Made by a program: the position numbers and the translations under genes. Positions 44,901-52,745 of a stretch of DNA of 64,000 nucleotides are shown here, piece after piece (positions within the stretch are counted from its first letter, which is position 1; the number at the start of each line of letters is the position of its first letter). The stretch is from the IMG/VR virus record IMGVR_UViG_3300027710_000017, positions 1 through 64,000 of that record. One strand, given 5' to 3'. The stretch is from a virus. The notes below the pieces were generated by a model, which saw only the letters and a list, made by a program, of their open reading frames with translations, made no database searches and was not told the origin of the DNA.

Positions 44901-47833
44901 CCAGATACACGTACGCCTGCCAGGCCTGCAGCTCGCAACTCAGCCTTTAGCTGTTTTGCAATAGCTGGATCACGTGCAATAATCTTGTCTATTTCTTTAA
45001 ACCCAAACCCGCCTGGAGTGTGTGTTTCTATGTATGGAGATCTTGGGTTTATCGAATACTGATTCTTAGTTCCTGGAACCAAATTACTACCAAATGGCAT
45101 TCCAAGTCTTTCAAATGACCCTAGCTGTTTTGAAGATGCTCCACGCATTGGTGCTGGACGCATTGAACTTTGGATTCTTCCCAAACTGAGGCCAGAATTC
45201 TTTGCTCTAACATATTCCATCAATGTGTCGTTAGGATATGCAGACGATCTTCTAGCTACAGCAGATTTTGTGATAAGGTCTATATTGCCATACCTGCTTA
45301 AAGATTTTTCGCTAGGATTAGTAGTAAGAGAGTTAAAGTTCTTTCCCTTAATTCCAAATACTCTATTAATTAAAGATTGCAAAATTGAGGTTTTTGCATA
45401 GCCGTAAGTTGGTCTTTTTGAAGAAGAGGTTGATTTTGGATCTAGCCCAAACAGATCTCTTTCCATGTCCGATCTAGCCTGCTTTTGTCTTGGATTCAAT
45501 ATTCCATATTTAGTTAAATAGTCTGCTCCAGACTGGGTATCAAATGCGCTCTGATACTTTCCACCTTTTCCATTAGCTCGTAAAGCCCGTACAAAGTCTT
45601 CAGACCTCATTCTTGTTGCAACGTTAGATCGGCTCAGCATAGATGCAAATGGATTAAACCCAAATCGGAACCCAGGAATATTATCCGAAATCATGGATGA
45701 TACTAGTCCACGATATTTCTTTGCCTGTTTTGCTGGAATAACAGCCTCTCCTGGTGAGAGCATAGCTGGAACAACATCTCCAGCTCCCTTTGGACCAGGA
45801 ACAGATAAAACTCCAGATGCATACTTTTTTGGAGTTTTGCCCCTTGGCATAACTGGAGCACCAGTTTCAGGATTTCTTCCAAGAAGTCTTGACTGCTGAA
45901 CTACAGCTCTTGCATAAGAAGAAGCCAGTCTGTCAACAGCTCCAGCCTCCACTGCAAAAGTCTGGATTAATCTTGAGTGTGACTGGTTTAGTGAGGAGGC
46001 TACAGCGTTAGCTTCTAGCTGTTGCTGTGTCATGTAGTCTGTTGAAATTCCCAGGCTTCTAGAGGATTGCCCAGTTTTTGAGAATACCCCCATAACGTTT
46101 GCAAAAAGCTTAATTAAGTTTGCGGCTCCGTTAGCAATAAGACCAAACATCATTAAGAAGACTGGTCCAATACCACCAATTAGTGTGGTAGCTACAACAG
46201 CAAACTGCTTTGCGCCGTCACTTAAGTTATTAAAGTTCTTTAAGACTTCTGCACCAAACTGTACTAGTGGGGTAATCGCCTTTAAGAATTCTGCTCCGAC
46301 AGGAGCTAGTGCTGCCTGAAACTTTTCAAGTTGATTTTGAAATTTAAATAGTGGAGACTCTTCAACTCTCTTTAACTCTCGCTCAGAGATAATTGCAAGC
46401 TCCTCAGACGTAGCATTTGCTAGCTTTAGAACTTTTTGTGCCTGAGAGCCATCCTTGATAACGTTCTGGAACAAAGTAGATAGACGTGAAAACTGGAATT
46501 TTCCAAACAGCTGCTCAATAGCCCTTGCACGATTTAAAGGATCTAGAGTGTCTAGGGCTTGCGCAAAGCCAATTACAATGCCTTTGACATCTCCCTTATT
46601 TGCCTGAACAATACCCTTGACATTTATACCAAAGCCATTGAGCATTTCTGCTGCTTTTCCTGTAGGGTTGATCAAAGCTGCAAGACCAGACTTTAGGGCG
46701 TTAGCACCTTCGGAGGCATTAATTCCACCTTCCTTCATGGCTGTCAGGAAGAACGCTAGGTCTTCTACATCTCCACCAAGCTGCTTTACGACAGGACCTG
46801 CTTTTGGAATTGCAATAGTCAGGTCGTTGATGGCAGTTACTGTTTCATTTTCTACAGAGTTTAGGAAGTCAATCTTTCCAGCTAGCTGTTCGGCTGCGAC
46901 CCCAAATGCATTTGTAACTGATATTGTGGCTCTTAAAGCTTCTTGCTGATCTACTTCACCTAATACTGCAAGCCTTGTGGCTTCTGTAACCTGAGCTCTA
47001 AGAGCAGCACCTGTCAAACCCATCTGAGCTGCATCTGCGGCTAGCTCCAAAGTTTTATTTACTTCAATACCATATTTTGTAAATCCATCTGCAAGCCTCT
47101 TCATATCCTCTAAGGCTTTATCAGTTGCCTCTTCGGTATCAAAGGCTTCTCCATAAACACGCTTAAAACGTATGGCCTGCTTTTCAACTTTTTCAAATTC
47201 TTTAACGGCCATAGATCCAAAGATAGCCAAAGGTATTGTGAAACCAACCATAAGCTGGCGACCAGCCCACTGAGTATTTTTACCAAAGTTTAGAAGGTTG
47301 GTAGATCCTTGCTTTACAAGCTGATTAAATAACTGTTGCTTCTGAGCAGCGATGGCAGTTTTGGTTGCCAGGTTTTCCATGTCTAAAGCTAAAGGCCGAA
47401 CAGCAATGGCCTTCATTGCACCACTGCCGTCACGGCCTAGCTTAACATACTGCGTCTGTAGGGTCTTTACTCTTTCACGAGCGACCTTTTCAATTGTGTC
47501 AAATTCACTTCTAAATAATCTACCGAAAGTTTTTGTGGATGCTCCAGCATACCTAAAGTACTCTCCCATGGAGAGCTTGTTTCTTTCAAGTGCAGTAGTA
47601 AAAGACTCTGCAGTTGTAGATATATTTTTTACACTAGCGGCAAACTGTCCAGTTGCATTTATATTATTTATTAAATTGCGCTGGATGTTTTGTGCGGATG
47701 CTGCCTGCTGTGCCCCGCTTTTGAGAAGCTGAGCGTTTAACTGAGATATCTGCCTCTGCAGGTTTTTTATTTCTGCTATACCCACAGATGTGTCAACATT
47801 AATTATAATGTCTGATCTGATATCATCAGCCAT
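38912..47833 (-). CDS. Tape measure protein
   Basis: A 2973-residue protein, the longest gene in the window. It has an N-terminal coiled coil (ISQLNAQLLKSGAQQAA), a TP901-like core (TKYGIEVNKTLELAADAAQMGLTGAALRAQ...GINASEGANALKSGLAAL), a Gly/Ala zipper (about 1875-1935) that could span a membrane, and three copies of a VPAMLSPGEAVIP-type motif (near 680, 1410 and 2900). Tape measure proteins set tail length and pass into the cell envelope during DNA injection. By the usual scaling of about 0.15 nm per residue, the tail would be several hundred nanometres long. Preceded by an AGGAGG site. Confidence 0.96.
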   Translation of the reverse strand: MADDIRSDIIINVDTSVGIAEIKNLQRQISQLNAQLLKSGAQQAASAQNIQRNLINNINATGQFAASVKNISTTAESFTTALERNKLSMGEYFRYAGASTKTFGRLFRSEFDTIEKVARERVKTLQTQYVKLGRDGSGAMKAIAVRPLALDMENLATKTAIAAQKQQLFNQLVKQGSTNLLNFGKNTQWAGRQLMVGFTIPLAIFGSMAVKEFEKVEKQAIRFKRVYGEAFDTEEATDKALEDMKRLADGFTKYGIEVNKTLELAADAAQMGLTGAALRAQVTEATRLAVLGEVDQQEALRATISVTNAFGVAAEQLAGKIDFLNSVENETVTAINDLTIAIPKAGPVVKQLGGDVEDLAFFLTAMKEGGINASEGANALKSGLAALINPTGKAAEMLNGFGINVKGIVQANKGDVKGIVIGFAQALDTLDPLNRARAIEQLFGKFQFSRLSTLFQNVIKDGSQAQKVLKLANATSEELAIISERELKRVEESPLFKFQNQLEKFQAALAPVGAEFLKAITPLVQFGAEVLKNFNNLSDGAKQFAVVATTLIGGIGPVFLMMFGLIANGAANLIKLFANVMGVFSKTGQSSRSLGISTDYMTQQQLEANAVASSLNQSHSRLIQTFAVEAGAVDRLASSYARAVVQQSRLLGRNPETGAPVMPRGKTPKKYASGVLSVPGPKGAGDVVPAMLSPGEAVIPAKQAKKYRGLVSSMISDNIPGFRFGFNPFASMLSRSNVATRMRSEDFVRALRANGKGGKYQSAFDTQSGADYLTKYGILNPRQKQARSDMERDLFGLDPKSTSSSKRPTYGYAKTSILQSLINRVFGIKGKNFNSLTTNPSEKSLSRYGNIDLITKSAVARRSSAYPNDTLMEYVRAKNSGLSLGRIQSSMRPAPMRGASSKQLGSFERLGMPFGSNLVPGTKNQYSINPRSPYIETHTPGGFGFKEIDKIIARDPAIAKQLKAELRAAGLAGVRVSGSGFVARLFRGMGVPGYENGTSSAPKSFEFDRSFSIDSAHMSASPEGRLSRKQVTEIFDREIEQGVRSGALARMGLDPNQMRADFKAELSKLGGTEFKLFSNMVEPLQADANRATSNIRSEAMTGKGYLAALRRMPRGLFGSGILSRLPEGHGISDRQIKSYALNLDKAMRSELKSSFNRTVTEADLQDMYERAETKAVRKIKSPAAKTMIQDLNLLGRLRTSVAKPGQGASSRGKEYSPIFGNVRDRLIGARRGGNSQRIFGASFVDKFERNFLSQGSVKLPEELRSRVRERYNSLSKKEKFAFSNRLINSIYQVGRPDVLKAQKERFESVEKLLKEKSYGQLSSKAEKEVAKPRRSQKSNTSEKPIAPTQKTISQLSKILSAGNSIAGSQKMPAVAPAKTFSEMVMGMLARRFGRNKFATGVVSVPGPKGKGDVVPAMLSPGEAVIPTKMAKKYSPLISSMISDNIPGYFDGYDPLNDPFRTPSTNTFAPPKFDGDPFGSSAQADSEENKQAKKSGRIFRKEAFAPRVLAASGKQMGSAVATGLGSGLRAVGNAIAKPIGSAIGTMAGNQVVDENGKVINQAALDRKEAKRLEAAGLTRGPRGGYKDANGNRISRQQAQSRLAASRSGMDPKQRFAQGAQRIGMIGMGASMATGAAMMLPGEAGKVAQDIAPVLLGLSTLAMFIQGPVSAALMALVAAVALPMYAAYKLDEAFKAAQKSALDLSGSLGAGDAALQKFAKFAGNATASEIMDKRRAGSLSQFQTATGKTTFGEAFVQTEEGKTAIGDVTKSLSTNGRVATQSQLVNQMATAVASGAMSAAEARSVVANISKEMGDYALGIQVNAQLINILGPNGENLAKDPLKVRLEILEDQQEQVKTTMDLAKKSIEGTDWNAIGTMVGGAAAGAGIGAGIGAAIGTAILPGIGTGIGAVAGTIIGGVSGGITGYVAGSTGRKEDLGLASGAAVAMQQMALEQQQQMSDSLELEYEQRIANAESAGDLVKKAKLLKELEDARVDILTQNQKLTTGIMESYKTASPELQDALMTGAKTSVTAAYKDTPMAAVAALGLKNLESSNLTPEKKYLVTMQLASKEVDPVQLVNILSMPESTQTRTVNIITKYGGAFANQVSAMTQFFTDPVTGKPIDSVVSSFVAQVDGAKTSKEAADIIDFYTKVTQASGKDAAFAVDFFIKNPTAAKKLQGMYDEIDKIKGPITVKVVADIVGAENLNLVGQDIAEFEKLTEEGKEIFLRTYATIISSVKTVHDPKVQAWLKSEGAAWANSPDPIILKEYAEAMSFQKAETGNADMTLGDFDPNAKTPPTGGAKQDPYEEPLQRLREIREAAVKATGGITELNKWLGGNKNMKQFKGIEQQLIGRGVNRTFIDYLLGLDKDIQDKFIRVKNGIVTLKEAGKNMAKVFNEIALGEFQVGLKEASRDALNQSTAFNKLVAAGMSVAEALKAIEDPAVAAAIASKDISSKELKQLGKDANDSAAKVGLVASRLQLIEDIQQASGESAMKNAFSTNNTKFTELQQAAIEFDSTLSETYQKFLSGMITELPAEFATRMQQVINDIDFKQSVFDDGFNKAMEAFSAQEEKLQIDMEIKLKDFSIAGVAQKGAREILAQAQREIAALQFQMDNLQAGIQEIEWQEDSVNEKYDKRLDALDKIEKANDAISAQQKTQISLADALSQGDIAAAARAAQEMRAQSAQGAIGTQRDMLEASRQGALSNLRSSGGKSRTELEAEILRVEKEIFKIEETRLEPAAEAVRIAEANLAVATEALTVLNKTKLEWTQIKNGIDLAVTSSQPFKDAMQAALDIVKDIVSHWNSLGSKTLSAALPPAPATSTRESVTYDPTRGYFVPVADARVNTGIVFRDPLTGDKFTSPTGNTPYNAKGAKLMMSQGGPVPYMGDGGIFEPKGTDTVPAMLTPGEFVVRKYAVEKYGVDKMKAINNGTHSSDSVYNYEVNVNVKTDANADQIARSVIGQIKQIDSQRIRGNKF

Positions 47834-47864
47834 GCATTAGCACCTCCTAGCCGCTAGTCCATAT

Positions 47865-48176
47865 TTAGTTGTTTATTCTACCGAAGATACTTGAGTTCCC
47901 CGATGCTTCTTCAACAATCTTGTACACTGTTGGAAGGTCTAGTAGATCTTCCAAAACTTTTACATCCCCTGCTAGCTCTGGCTTAAACTGCTGCATAGCA
48001 ATCTGAACACACTCGATAAGGAGATTCATAGACTTCTCGTTGTCTTCTGAAACTTCCTGAATTTCCTGAAACTTCTTCAAGAATGGTCTCAAAAGAGAAA
48101 TCTTTAGAGGCCTGATCTGGATCTCCTGACCATCTAGCAATGTTACCTTTTTTTCTTCGTTTACTGTAGTTGCCAT
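47865..48176 (-). CDS. Tail assembly chaperone (short form, paralogous domain)
   Basis: A 103-residue protein, upstream of the tape measure gene, homologous along its whole length to the N-terminal half of the product of 48233-48925. Shared blocks are (L/F)DGxxIxIxPLKIxxLRxFxxxF, CxxIxMQQxxP, DLLDLPTVYKIVEEASG versus ESLDLNSIYKIIDVAAG. It probably binds the tape measure protein and tail tube subunits during assembly. Separated from the long form by a gap carrying an extended -10 element. Confidence 0.72.
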   Translation of the reverse strand: MATTVNEEKKVTLLDGQEIQIRPLKISLLRPFLKKFQEIQEVSEDNEKSMNLLIECVQIAMQQFKPELAGDVKVLEDLLDLPTVYKIVEEASGNSSIFGRINN

Positions 48177-48214
48177 AGTAATAGTTCCTTCCTAGGTTTT
48201 TTGTGGCTTTGATA

Positions 48215-48223
48215 ATTATATCA
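48215..48223 (-). promoter_or_regulatory. Extended -10 promoter element before short tail chaperone
   Basis: Minus strand TGATATAAT in the 56-base gap between the two chaperone genes, about 40 bases before the ATG; a GATAATTATATC partial palindrome surrounds it. Confidence 0.5.
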
Positions 48224-48232
48224 CAAAGAGGG

Positions 48233-48925
48233 CTATTTTTTAGTTAAATCTTCGTAACCCAAGCCCATGCCTATTCCAAATCCTGCCTTCTGTGCATTGT
48301 ACCCCTGAAGTGCAGTAATGTCATTTGAGTCTTTAGCCTTGCCTTTACTAAATACTCTAGCTTTCATTTCTTCCCAAGCATTGCTGTTTTGTCTTCCAGT
48401 TTGCTTATCTAAATCTACTCCCTGAATTGCCGCAAAAAACTTTTTCTCTTGATAGTCTAGCTCTCTTTTAGTCTCTAGCATTGACGTTAGCTCTGGCATA
48501 GATATATTGGATTCCATCTCTTCATAATTTTTCCAGATGCCCGTCAAGAAGGCCTCGGCTTCTAGCTTTACAAGATCTAATCCAGACCAGTCTGCACCGC
48601 TTGAAACAGCCTGTTCCTTTACTTCTTTGTCGCTTTCCTTTTTTATTTTAATACCTGCGGCTACGTCTATAATTTTATATATTGAGTTTAGGTCAAGGCT
48701 TTCTTCTAGGTCAGACATGGTCTTTATTGGTGGGTAATATTGTTGCATGCATATCCTGGCACACTCAGAAAGAAAGAATATGGCGTCATCATCAGTTTTT
48801 GCTGTTTTGACAAACTCAAAAGCATCCATAAACTGACGCAAATATTTTATCTTAAGTGGGGATATTTCAATGGTATTACCATCGAATAGCTCAATAACAG
48901 ATGTCTCGTATACTCTAGTTGCCAT
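48233..48925 (-). CDS. Tail assembly chaperone (long form)
   Basis: A 230-residue protein between the major tail protein and tape measure gene, the usual position of the G/GT-type chaperones. Its first 90 residues are paralogous to the following 103-residue gene, and the remaining 140 residues (with TSMLETKRELDYQEKKFFAAIQGVDLDK, KARVFSKGKAKDSND) resemble the longer T-like extension. Normally the extension is made by a ribosomal frameshift; here it is already in one frame, and the short version is a separate gene. Preceded by the promoter and terminator pair at 48932-48978. Confidence 0.78.
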   Translation of the reverse strand: MATRVYETSVIELFDGNTIEISPLKIKYLRQFMDAFEFVKTAKTDDDAIFFLSECARICMQQYYPPIKTMSDLEESLDLNSIYKIIDVAAGIKIKKESDKEVKEQAVSSGADWSGLDLVKLEAEAFLTGIWKNYEEMESNISMPELTSMLETKRELDYQEKKFFAAIQGVDLDKQTGRQNSNAWEEMKARVFSKGKAKDSNDITALQGYNAQKAGFGIGMGLGYEDLTKK

Positions 48926-48931
48926 GGCTCT

Positions 48932-48960
48932 ATTATACCAAAAGCAAACTGCCCCAGCAA
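48932..48960 (-). promoter_or_regulatory. Promoter with extended -10 before tail chaperone genes
   Basis: Minus strand TATAAT at 48932-48937 preceded by TGG, with TTGCTG at 48955-48960 and a 17-base spacer. It overlaps the right-hand part of the hairpin that follows the major tail protein gene, so terminator and promoter are superposed. Confidence 0.6.
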
Positions 48961-48978
48961 CTTAATGCCAGGGCAGTT
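48947..48978 (-). terminator. Hairpin terminator after major tail protein gene
   Basis: Eight-base arms AACTGCCC/GGGCAGTT (48947-48954 and 48971-48978) with a 16-base loop, followed on the minus strand by TGCTTTTGG. Likely attenuates rather than stops, as a promoter restarts at once. Confidence 0.6.
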
Positions 48979-49000
48979 CTATTTAATTATATTTAAGCTA

Positions 49001-49624
49001 TTAGCTTGCTGGGATTGTACGGTCCACGATCTTTCCGTATGACGCTGAGTCATTTGGAAGCAAACGGAACGAAACTTCAAACATTGTTGCTTCGTCACGC
49101 TTAGCGCCTACAGTAACACTCTCAATAGAAAGTGCACGGTAAGCAACGTAAATACGTTCAATCTGGTCAGATGCTGCACAGTCACCAGTTCCTGGGCCGA
49201 CAGCTACTAGACCACGCTCTACTGGACACTCTCCAATGTCACCTGCGGACAGGTTCATTGTTGGGTTTCCAGCAACAGTAGTTAGGTCATCATCCTTTGC
49301 AGCTAGTGCAAATAGAAGATTCTCTAGTGTAGCTTCAGCAAAAGCAGTATTCAGGTTAACCTGCATACCCTGCTTGTATAGCTTAGCAACATCTAGAACC
49401 TGGTCAACCTGGACTTCTCCGAAGTCAGGCTGGAATACGATCTCAAGACCATTCATTGTGTAACCAACGTTACGGAAGTCAGCATCGTCAGACAAGGTTG
49501 TCTTGTACGATACGTCGTCTGTATATGCTGGTAGATCACCGTCTGTCAAAAGACCGTTTTCGTAAGTAAATAGAGCAGCTGCACCAACAATAATTTGTGA
49601 GCTATTACCACGTGTATATGCCAT
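49001..49624 (-). CDS. Major tail protein
   Basis: A 207-residue beta-rich protein between the head-tail connector genes and the chaperones. GLEIVFQPDFGEVQVDQVLDVAKLYKQGMQVNLNTAFAEATLENLLFALAAKDDDL is characteristic of actinophage major tail tube proteins, together with the late TVGAKRDEATMFEVSFRLLPND strand. It would polymerise into the tail tube around the tape measure protein. An AAAGAGGTG site precedes the ATG and an extended -10 element lies upstream (49680-49688), in agreement with the high expression needed. Confidence 0.85.
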   Translation of the reverse strand: MAYTRGNSSQIIVGAAALFTYENGLLTDGDLPAYTDDVSYKTTLSDDADFRNVGYTMNGLEIVFQPDFGEVQVDQVLDVAKLYKQGMQVNLNTAFAEATLENLLFALAAKDDDLTTVAGNPTMNLSAGDIGECPVERGLVAVGPGTGDCAASDQIERIYVAYRALSIESVTVGAKRDEATMFEVSFRLLPNDSASYGKIVDRTIPAS

Positions 49625-49679
49625 AATTTTTCACCTCTTTTTCGTTTTATGGATAAGAGGGCTTTGTTTCCTCAAGCTA

Positions 49680-49688
49680 ATTATAGCA
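49680..49688 (-). promoter_or_regulatory. Extended -10 promoter element before major tail protein
   Basis: Minus strand TGCTATAAT in the 69-base gap, about 55 bases ahead of the ATG. The -35 region is not recognisable. Confidence 0.5.
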
Positions 49689-49693
49689 CCCTT

Positions 49694-50269
49694 TTATAGA
49701 TTGGTAGTATTGTAGGAGACGTTTCCCTGAGAATATCCCTTGGTGTGATAGCAATAATCTATGATAATCTTGTTTCCAGCATAGGTCCTGGCAGTACCAA
49801 AGTCAATAATATCCCTGGTTTCCTCTAGTTGATAGATTTTGATGTCGTGAAAATATACTGGTAAAAACTCACCTTTATAAAGCTTGGTTACTGGGTTATA
49901 ATTTGGACTATTTACGATCCAAGCATTAAGATCTTCTGCTGATTCATCGCCACGATCTAGAAGATCCTGAACAACCTGGGTTGCAAAAACAAGTGCCTCA
50001 GAGTCGCTATGCATCTTATAGAAGTAGTAAAGTAGCTGCTCATCCTTAATGTGTGGGAAGGCACGCCTTCTCATCTTAAACATTCTGTCATATACCGCAA
50101 AAACATCAGCCGATGCGTCTGGGAAATTCTCAGTTAGTGCCTGAAGGTCTGTTGGGGCTGTAGGGAAAAACCTCATTATACTACCATTAAATCTTTCTGG
50201 ACCCAAAATTTCTGGGATCTTTTCCGAGAGATAGTCATTAATAAATATTGGTGGGTAAGAGTATGCCAT
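49694..50269 (-). CDS. Head-tail/tail completion protein
   Basis: A 191-residue protein before the major tail protein gene. SYPPIFINDYLSEKIPEILGPERFNGSIMRFFPTAPTDLQALTENFPD looks like the terminator/head-tail connector type used in actinophages. It contains a hydrophobic TLL YYFYKM core and a basic C-terminus. Function is inferred from gene order and general similarity. Confidence 0.6.
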   Translation of the reverse strand: MAYSYPPIFINDYLSEKIPEILGPERFNGSIMRFFPTAPTDLQALTENFPDASADVFAVYDRMFKMRRRAFPHIKDEQLLYYFYKMHSDSEALVFATQVVQDLLDRGDESAEDLNAWIVNSPNYNPVTKLYKGEFLPVYFHDIKIYQLEETRDIIDFGTARTYAGNKIIIDYCYHTKGYSQGNVSYNTTNL

Positions 50270-50937
50270 TATAAGACACCCGCCTTTCTAATCCAATTAA
50301 GCCCAACAGCAATGCCACGAGATCTACCGCCACGCTTAGCAGAGCTAAAATTAGTTTTAAAATCAACTGGGTTGCGAAGATAGTTTGCTATACCAGTTGA
50401 CTCTAGAAAAGACTGCCTAAAGTATCTAGAGAAAAATGAATCAAACACTCTTTCATATTCTCCCTGTACCATACCACCTGGATTATCTACTGTAACTGGA
50501 GCAGATGTAAAAACCTCTTCGCCATCATCCTCAAACGCAAGCACCTTTTGTTTAGGAACTATTGTTACTGGTATGCCATTCTCCATTATTTCTGCCTTGT
50601 TGTAAAATGGAACAGTAGATCCATCTTTTATAGCTCTCGACTGCTTAAACTTAGAATTGAAAGAAAGGCCATTTCCTTTGACTGTATAAGTTAGATTAAA
50701 TAATCTTGCATCTGGGGAACCCGTCTGGTTCCATTCGTATACGTGGTGTAGCAACTGAGGGTTTACCCTAGCGTTCGAATCTATATATTGCTTTAATGCT
50801 ACCAAGGATGTTTCTCCAAATGATTTTAAAAAAGATGGTAGGCCTCTTTTTACACCATCTAAAAACCCAAAAGTATAGTCAACCATATTATCCATATCAC
50901 GCATAAACTTTTTATTATTAACTTTTAGCCTAATCAT
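50269..50937 (-). CDS. HK97 gp10-like tail completion/connector protein
   Basis: A 222-residue protein with the layout of gp10-like neck proteins: an N-terminal IRLKVNNKKFMRDMDNMVDYTFGFLDGVKRGLPSFLKSFGETSLVALKQYID helix bundle and a beta-rich C-terminal part. It is joined to both neighbours by one-base overlaps. Likely forms part of the neck joining head and tail. Confidence 0.6.
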   Translation of the reverse strand: MIRLKVNNKKFMRDMDNMVDYTFGFLDGVKRGLPSFLKSFGETSLVALKQYIDSNARVNPQLLHHVYEWNQTGSPDARLFNLTYTVKGNGLSFNSKFKQSRAIKDGSTVPFYNKAEIMENGIPVTIVPKQKVLAFEDDGEEVFTSAPVTVDNPGGMVQGEYERVFDSFFSRYFRQSFLESTGIANYLRNPVDFKTNFSSAKRGGRSRGIAVGLNWIRKAGVL

Positions 50938-51386
50938 TATACGTCAGCCCCCTGGTTTTCTGACCTACGAATAATAATCTTATAATATTCAGCATTTCCA
51001 AAAGGACCAACGAATGGCTGGTTTGTTGCCACTTCAAAAATAGTAGACTTTCCCTTTCTTGGTCCAGCTGTTTCTGTGTATAAAGGGTTGCAGTTCTTGT
51101 CACGGATATTTGTGATAATTACATTTGTAATTGCATTCTCAGACTTCCTGCTTGATATTCTTATGTCTTCTCTGGCTCTTCCAATTAGAACATTGTCCTG
51201 AGTTATATCAACGTTTGGCTTAATTTCTTCTTTCCATGCTGTACCAGCAGTATTAAAATTACAGGCAATAGTCCTGTCTAGGATCCAACTTTTCTTAACA
51301 TTTCCTAAAGCTGTCTGCTCAACTATTGGGTAAAAAATGTCTGCTTCCATGGGAAACATGAAGTCTGTCTTGTCTCCGCATGCCAT
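50937..51386 (-). CDS. Head-tail connector protein
   Basis: A 149-residue protein in the connector block with a beta-rich fold (FMFPMEADIFYPIVEQTALGNVKKSW, EAGPRKGKSTIFEVATN). Position between the portal-proximal connector and gp10-like gene suggests a head-closure (stopper) role. No sequence motif proves it. Confidence 0.6.
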   Translation of the reverse strand: MACGDKTDFMFPMEADIFYPIVEQTALGNVKKSWILDRTIACNFNTAGTAWKEEIKPNVDITQDNVLIGRAREDIRISSRKSENAITNVIITNIRDKNCNPLYTETAGPRKGKSTIFEVATNQPFVGPFGNAEYYKIIIRRSENQGADV

Positions 51387-52264
51387 TAAAAAACTCCTAA
51401 TGACTTAATGGGCCTGTGATACTTAGAAAGTATCTTGTCCACTAAAATGTTCCCCGTTCCATCAAAAACGCCTGCATCAAATTTGATCTTAAACTGATCT
51501 GTGCTATAGTCAGAAATGTATCTCTTGTAATAGTCTAATTTTCCACAATCAATGTCTTCTACTAGAAGCTCCGTTGCTCTTACAATGTCTGATGGAATTT
51601 TTGCATAACCAAATTCAGCAATAATGGTATAGTCAAATCCTTTGGGGAAGCCCCTAAAGGAAAAATTAAGATCTAGCATGTCGGAGCCACCAGCTGGAAG
51701 GATGTTCGGGGCAGACTCATTTCTATTAATAATTTCAGTAGTGGACTCTTGGACTCCAAGCCTACTCTTATCTATCTCGTACTTAACGGTATAGATATCT
51801 GGATTCGAGGAATCAAACACCAAGATATTATTTTCATATAGCTTCAAAAGCTTTTTTACGTCATCCCAGATTGGCAAAAGATCGGCACCGAGACCGACTG
51901 TGGAATAAGACTTTTTCCTATAGTAAAACCCATCTGAGACTACAGAATCAATGATTGCTCTGGCTAGCTCTTCATTTTTTGCATACTTCTCTATCTCGGT
52001 AGCTGTCTCGCCTTTTGTGTTTGGGTCGACATACGGCCTAACGACTTCAACAATGTATTCTTCGTCGTCGATATTAATTGTGTAAGTGTTGTCATATCTT
52101 GATGGCAAGGACAGAGTTACATTTGAAGATGAGTTTGATGTTGCAGTTCCAGAAATAGTTGAGGAGTCCGCCATATCCAAAATGGTGTATTCGTAGCTAG
52201 TTCCAGTTGAACTAACAGAAATTGTGACATCTGTATTATATGGCGGAACTCTCAAAATTTGCAT
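51386..52264 (-). CDS. Head-tail adaptor/connector protein
   Basis: A 292-residue protein in the neck block: an N-terminal Ig-like beta domain (about 1-75) followed by a helical domain with EIEKYAKNEELARAIIDSVVSDGFYYRKKSYSTVGLG that looks like the alpha-helical adaptor fold, and a C-terminal beta part. One-base overlap with the next gene and one base gap from the previous. Confidence 0.6.
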   Translation of the reverse strand: MQILRVPPYNTDVTISVSSTGTSYEYTILDMADSSTISGTATSNSSSNVTLSLPSRYDNTYTINIDDEEYIVEVVRPYVDPNTKGETATEIEKYAKNEELARAIIDSVVSDGFYYRKKSYSTVGLGADLLPIWDDVKKLLKLYENNILVFDSSNPDIYTVKYEIDKSRLGVQESTTEIINRNESAPNILPAGGSDMLDLNFSFRGFPKGFDYTIIAEFGYAKIPSDIVRATELLVEDIDCGKLDYYKRYISDYSTDQFKIKFDAGVFDGTGNILVDKILSKYHRPIKSLGVF

Positions 52265-52723
52265 TTACTTGCCAAACTCCCTTGCAACCTCTTCTGGAGT
52301 TGCTGTTCTAACATGGCTACGAGATAGCCAAGATTCAGCCTGTTCTGGTGTAACAAGATTATAGCCCTTATAAACTTTTCCGACTGAGCTCCAGGTTACA
52401 TTTTTTGTTGAATAGATTGCAACCTTTTCAACCTTTGGCTTGGTATTTACAGGCTCAGCCTTTGGCTTTCTTGCAACCTTGCCTGTTCCAATTACTCCGT
52501 TAGCAACAGAGGTAATTCCAGCAACGGTGCCATCCCCCAAAGAAGTGCTCTGCTTTTCATTGGTAATAACATTATCTGTATTTGGCTTAACTTCTACAGC
52601 CTGCTTGACTTCAACCTTTTCGGAAAGGTCTTCTTTAACTTCAGGCTTTTCTTCTAGAACTAGCTCATCTTCAGTTTCTAAAATTTCAGAAGCAAGCTCT
52701 TCGCTGTTATTTTCTTCGGACAT
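52265..52723 (-). CDS. Acidic linker protein downstream of capsid gene
   Basis: A 152-residue protein with a Glu-rich, low-complexity N-terminal half and a compact C-terminal domain (KVAIYSTKNVTWSSVGKVYKGYNLVTPEQAESWLSRSHVRTATPEEVAREFG). That C-terminal domain looks like a small conserved domain that often follows the capsid gene in actinophages. Function unknown; possibly a capsid-associated or connector protein. Confidence 0.6.
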   Translation of the reverse strand: MSEENNSEELASEILETEDELVLEEKPEVKEDLSEKVEVKQAVEVKPNTDNVITNEKQSTSLGDGTVAGITSVANGVIGTGKVARKPKAEPVNTKPKVEKVAIYSTKNVTWSSVGKVYKGYNLVTPEQAESWLSRSHVRTATPEEVAREFGK

Positions 52724-52745
52724 AGTGTCTCCTTCTATTTATTTA

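Noticed and set aside
48176-48925. Programmed frameshift in the tail chaperone genes
   Set aside because: The long form is a single uninterrupted frame and the short form has its own start, ribosome site and upstream promoter element.
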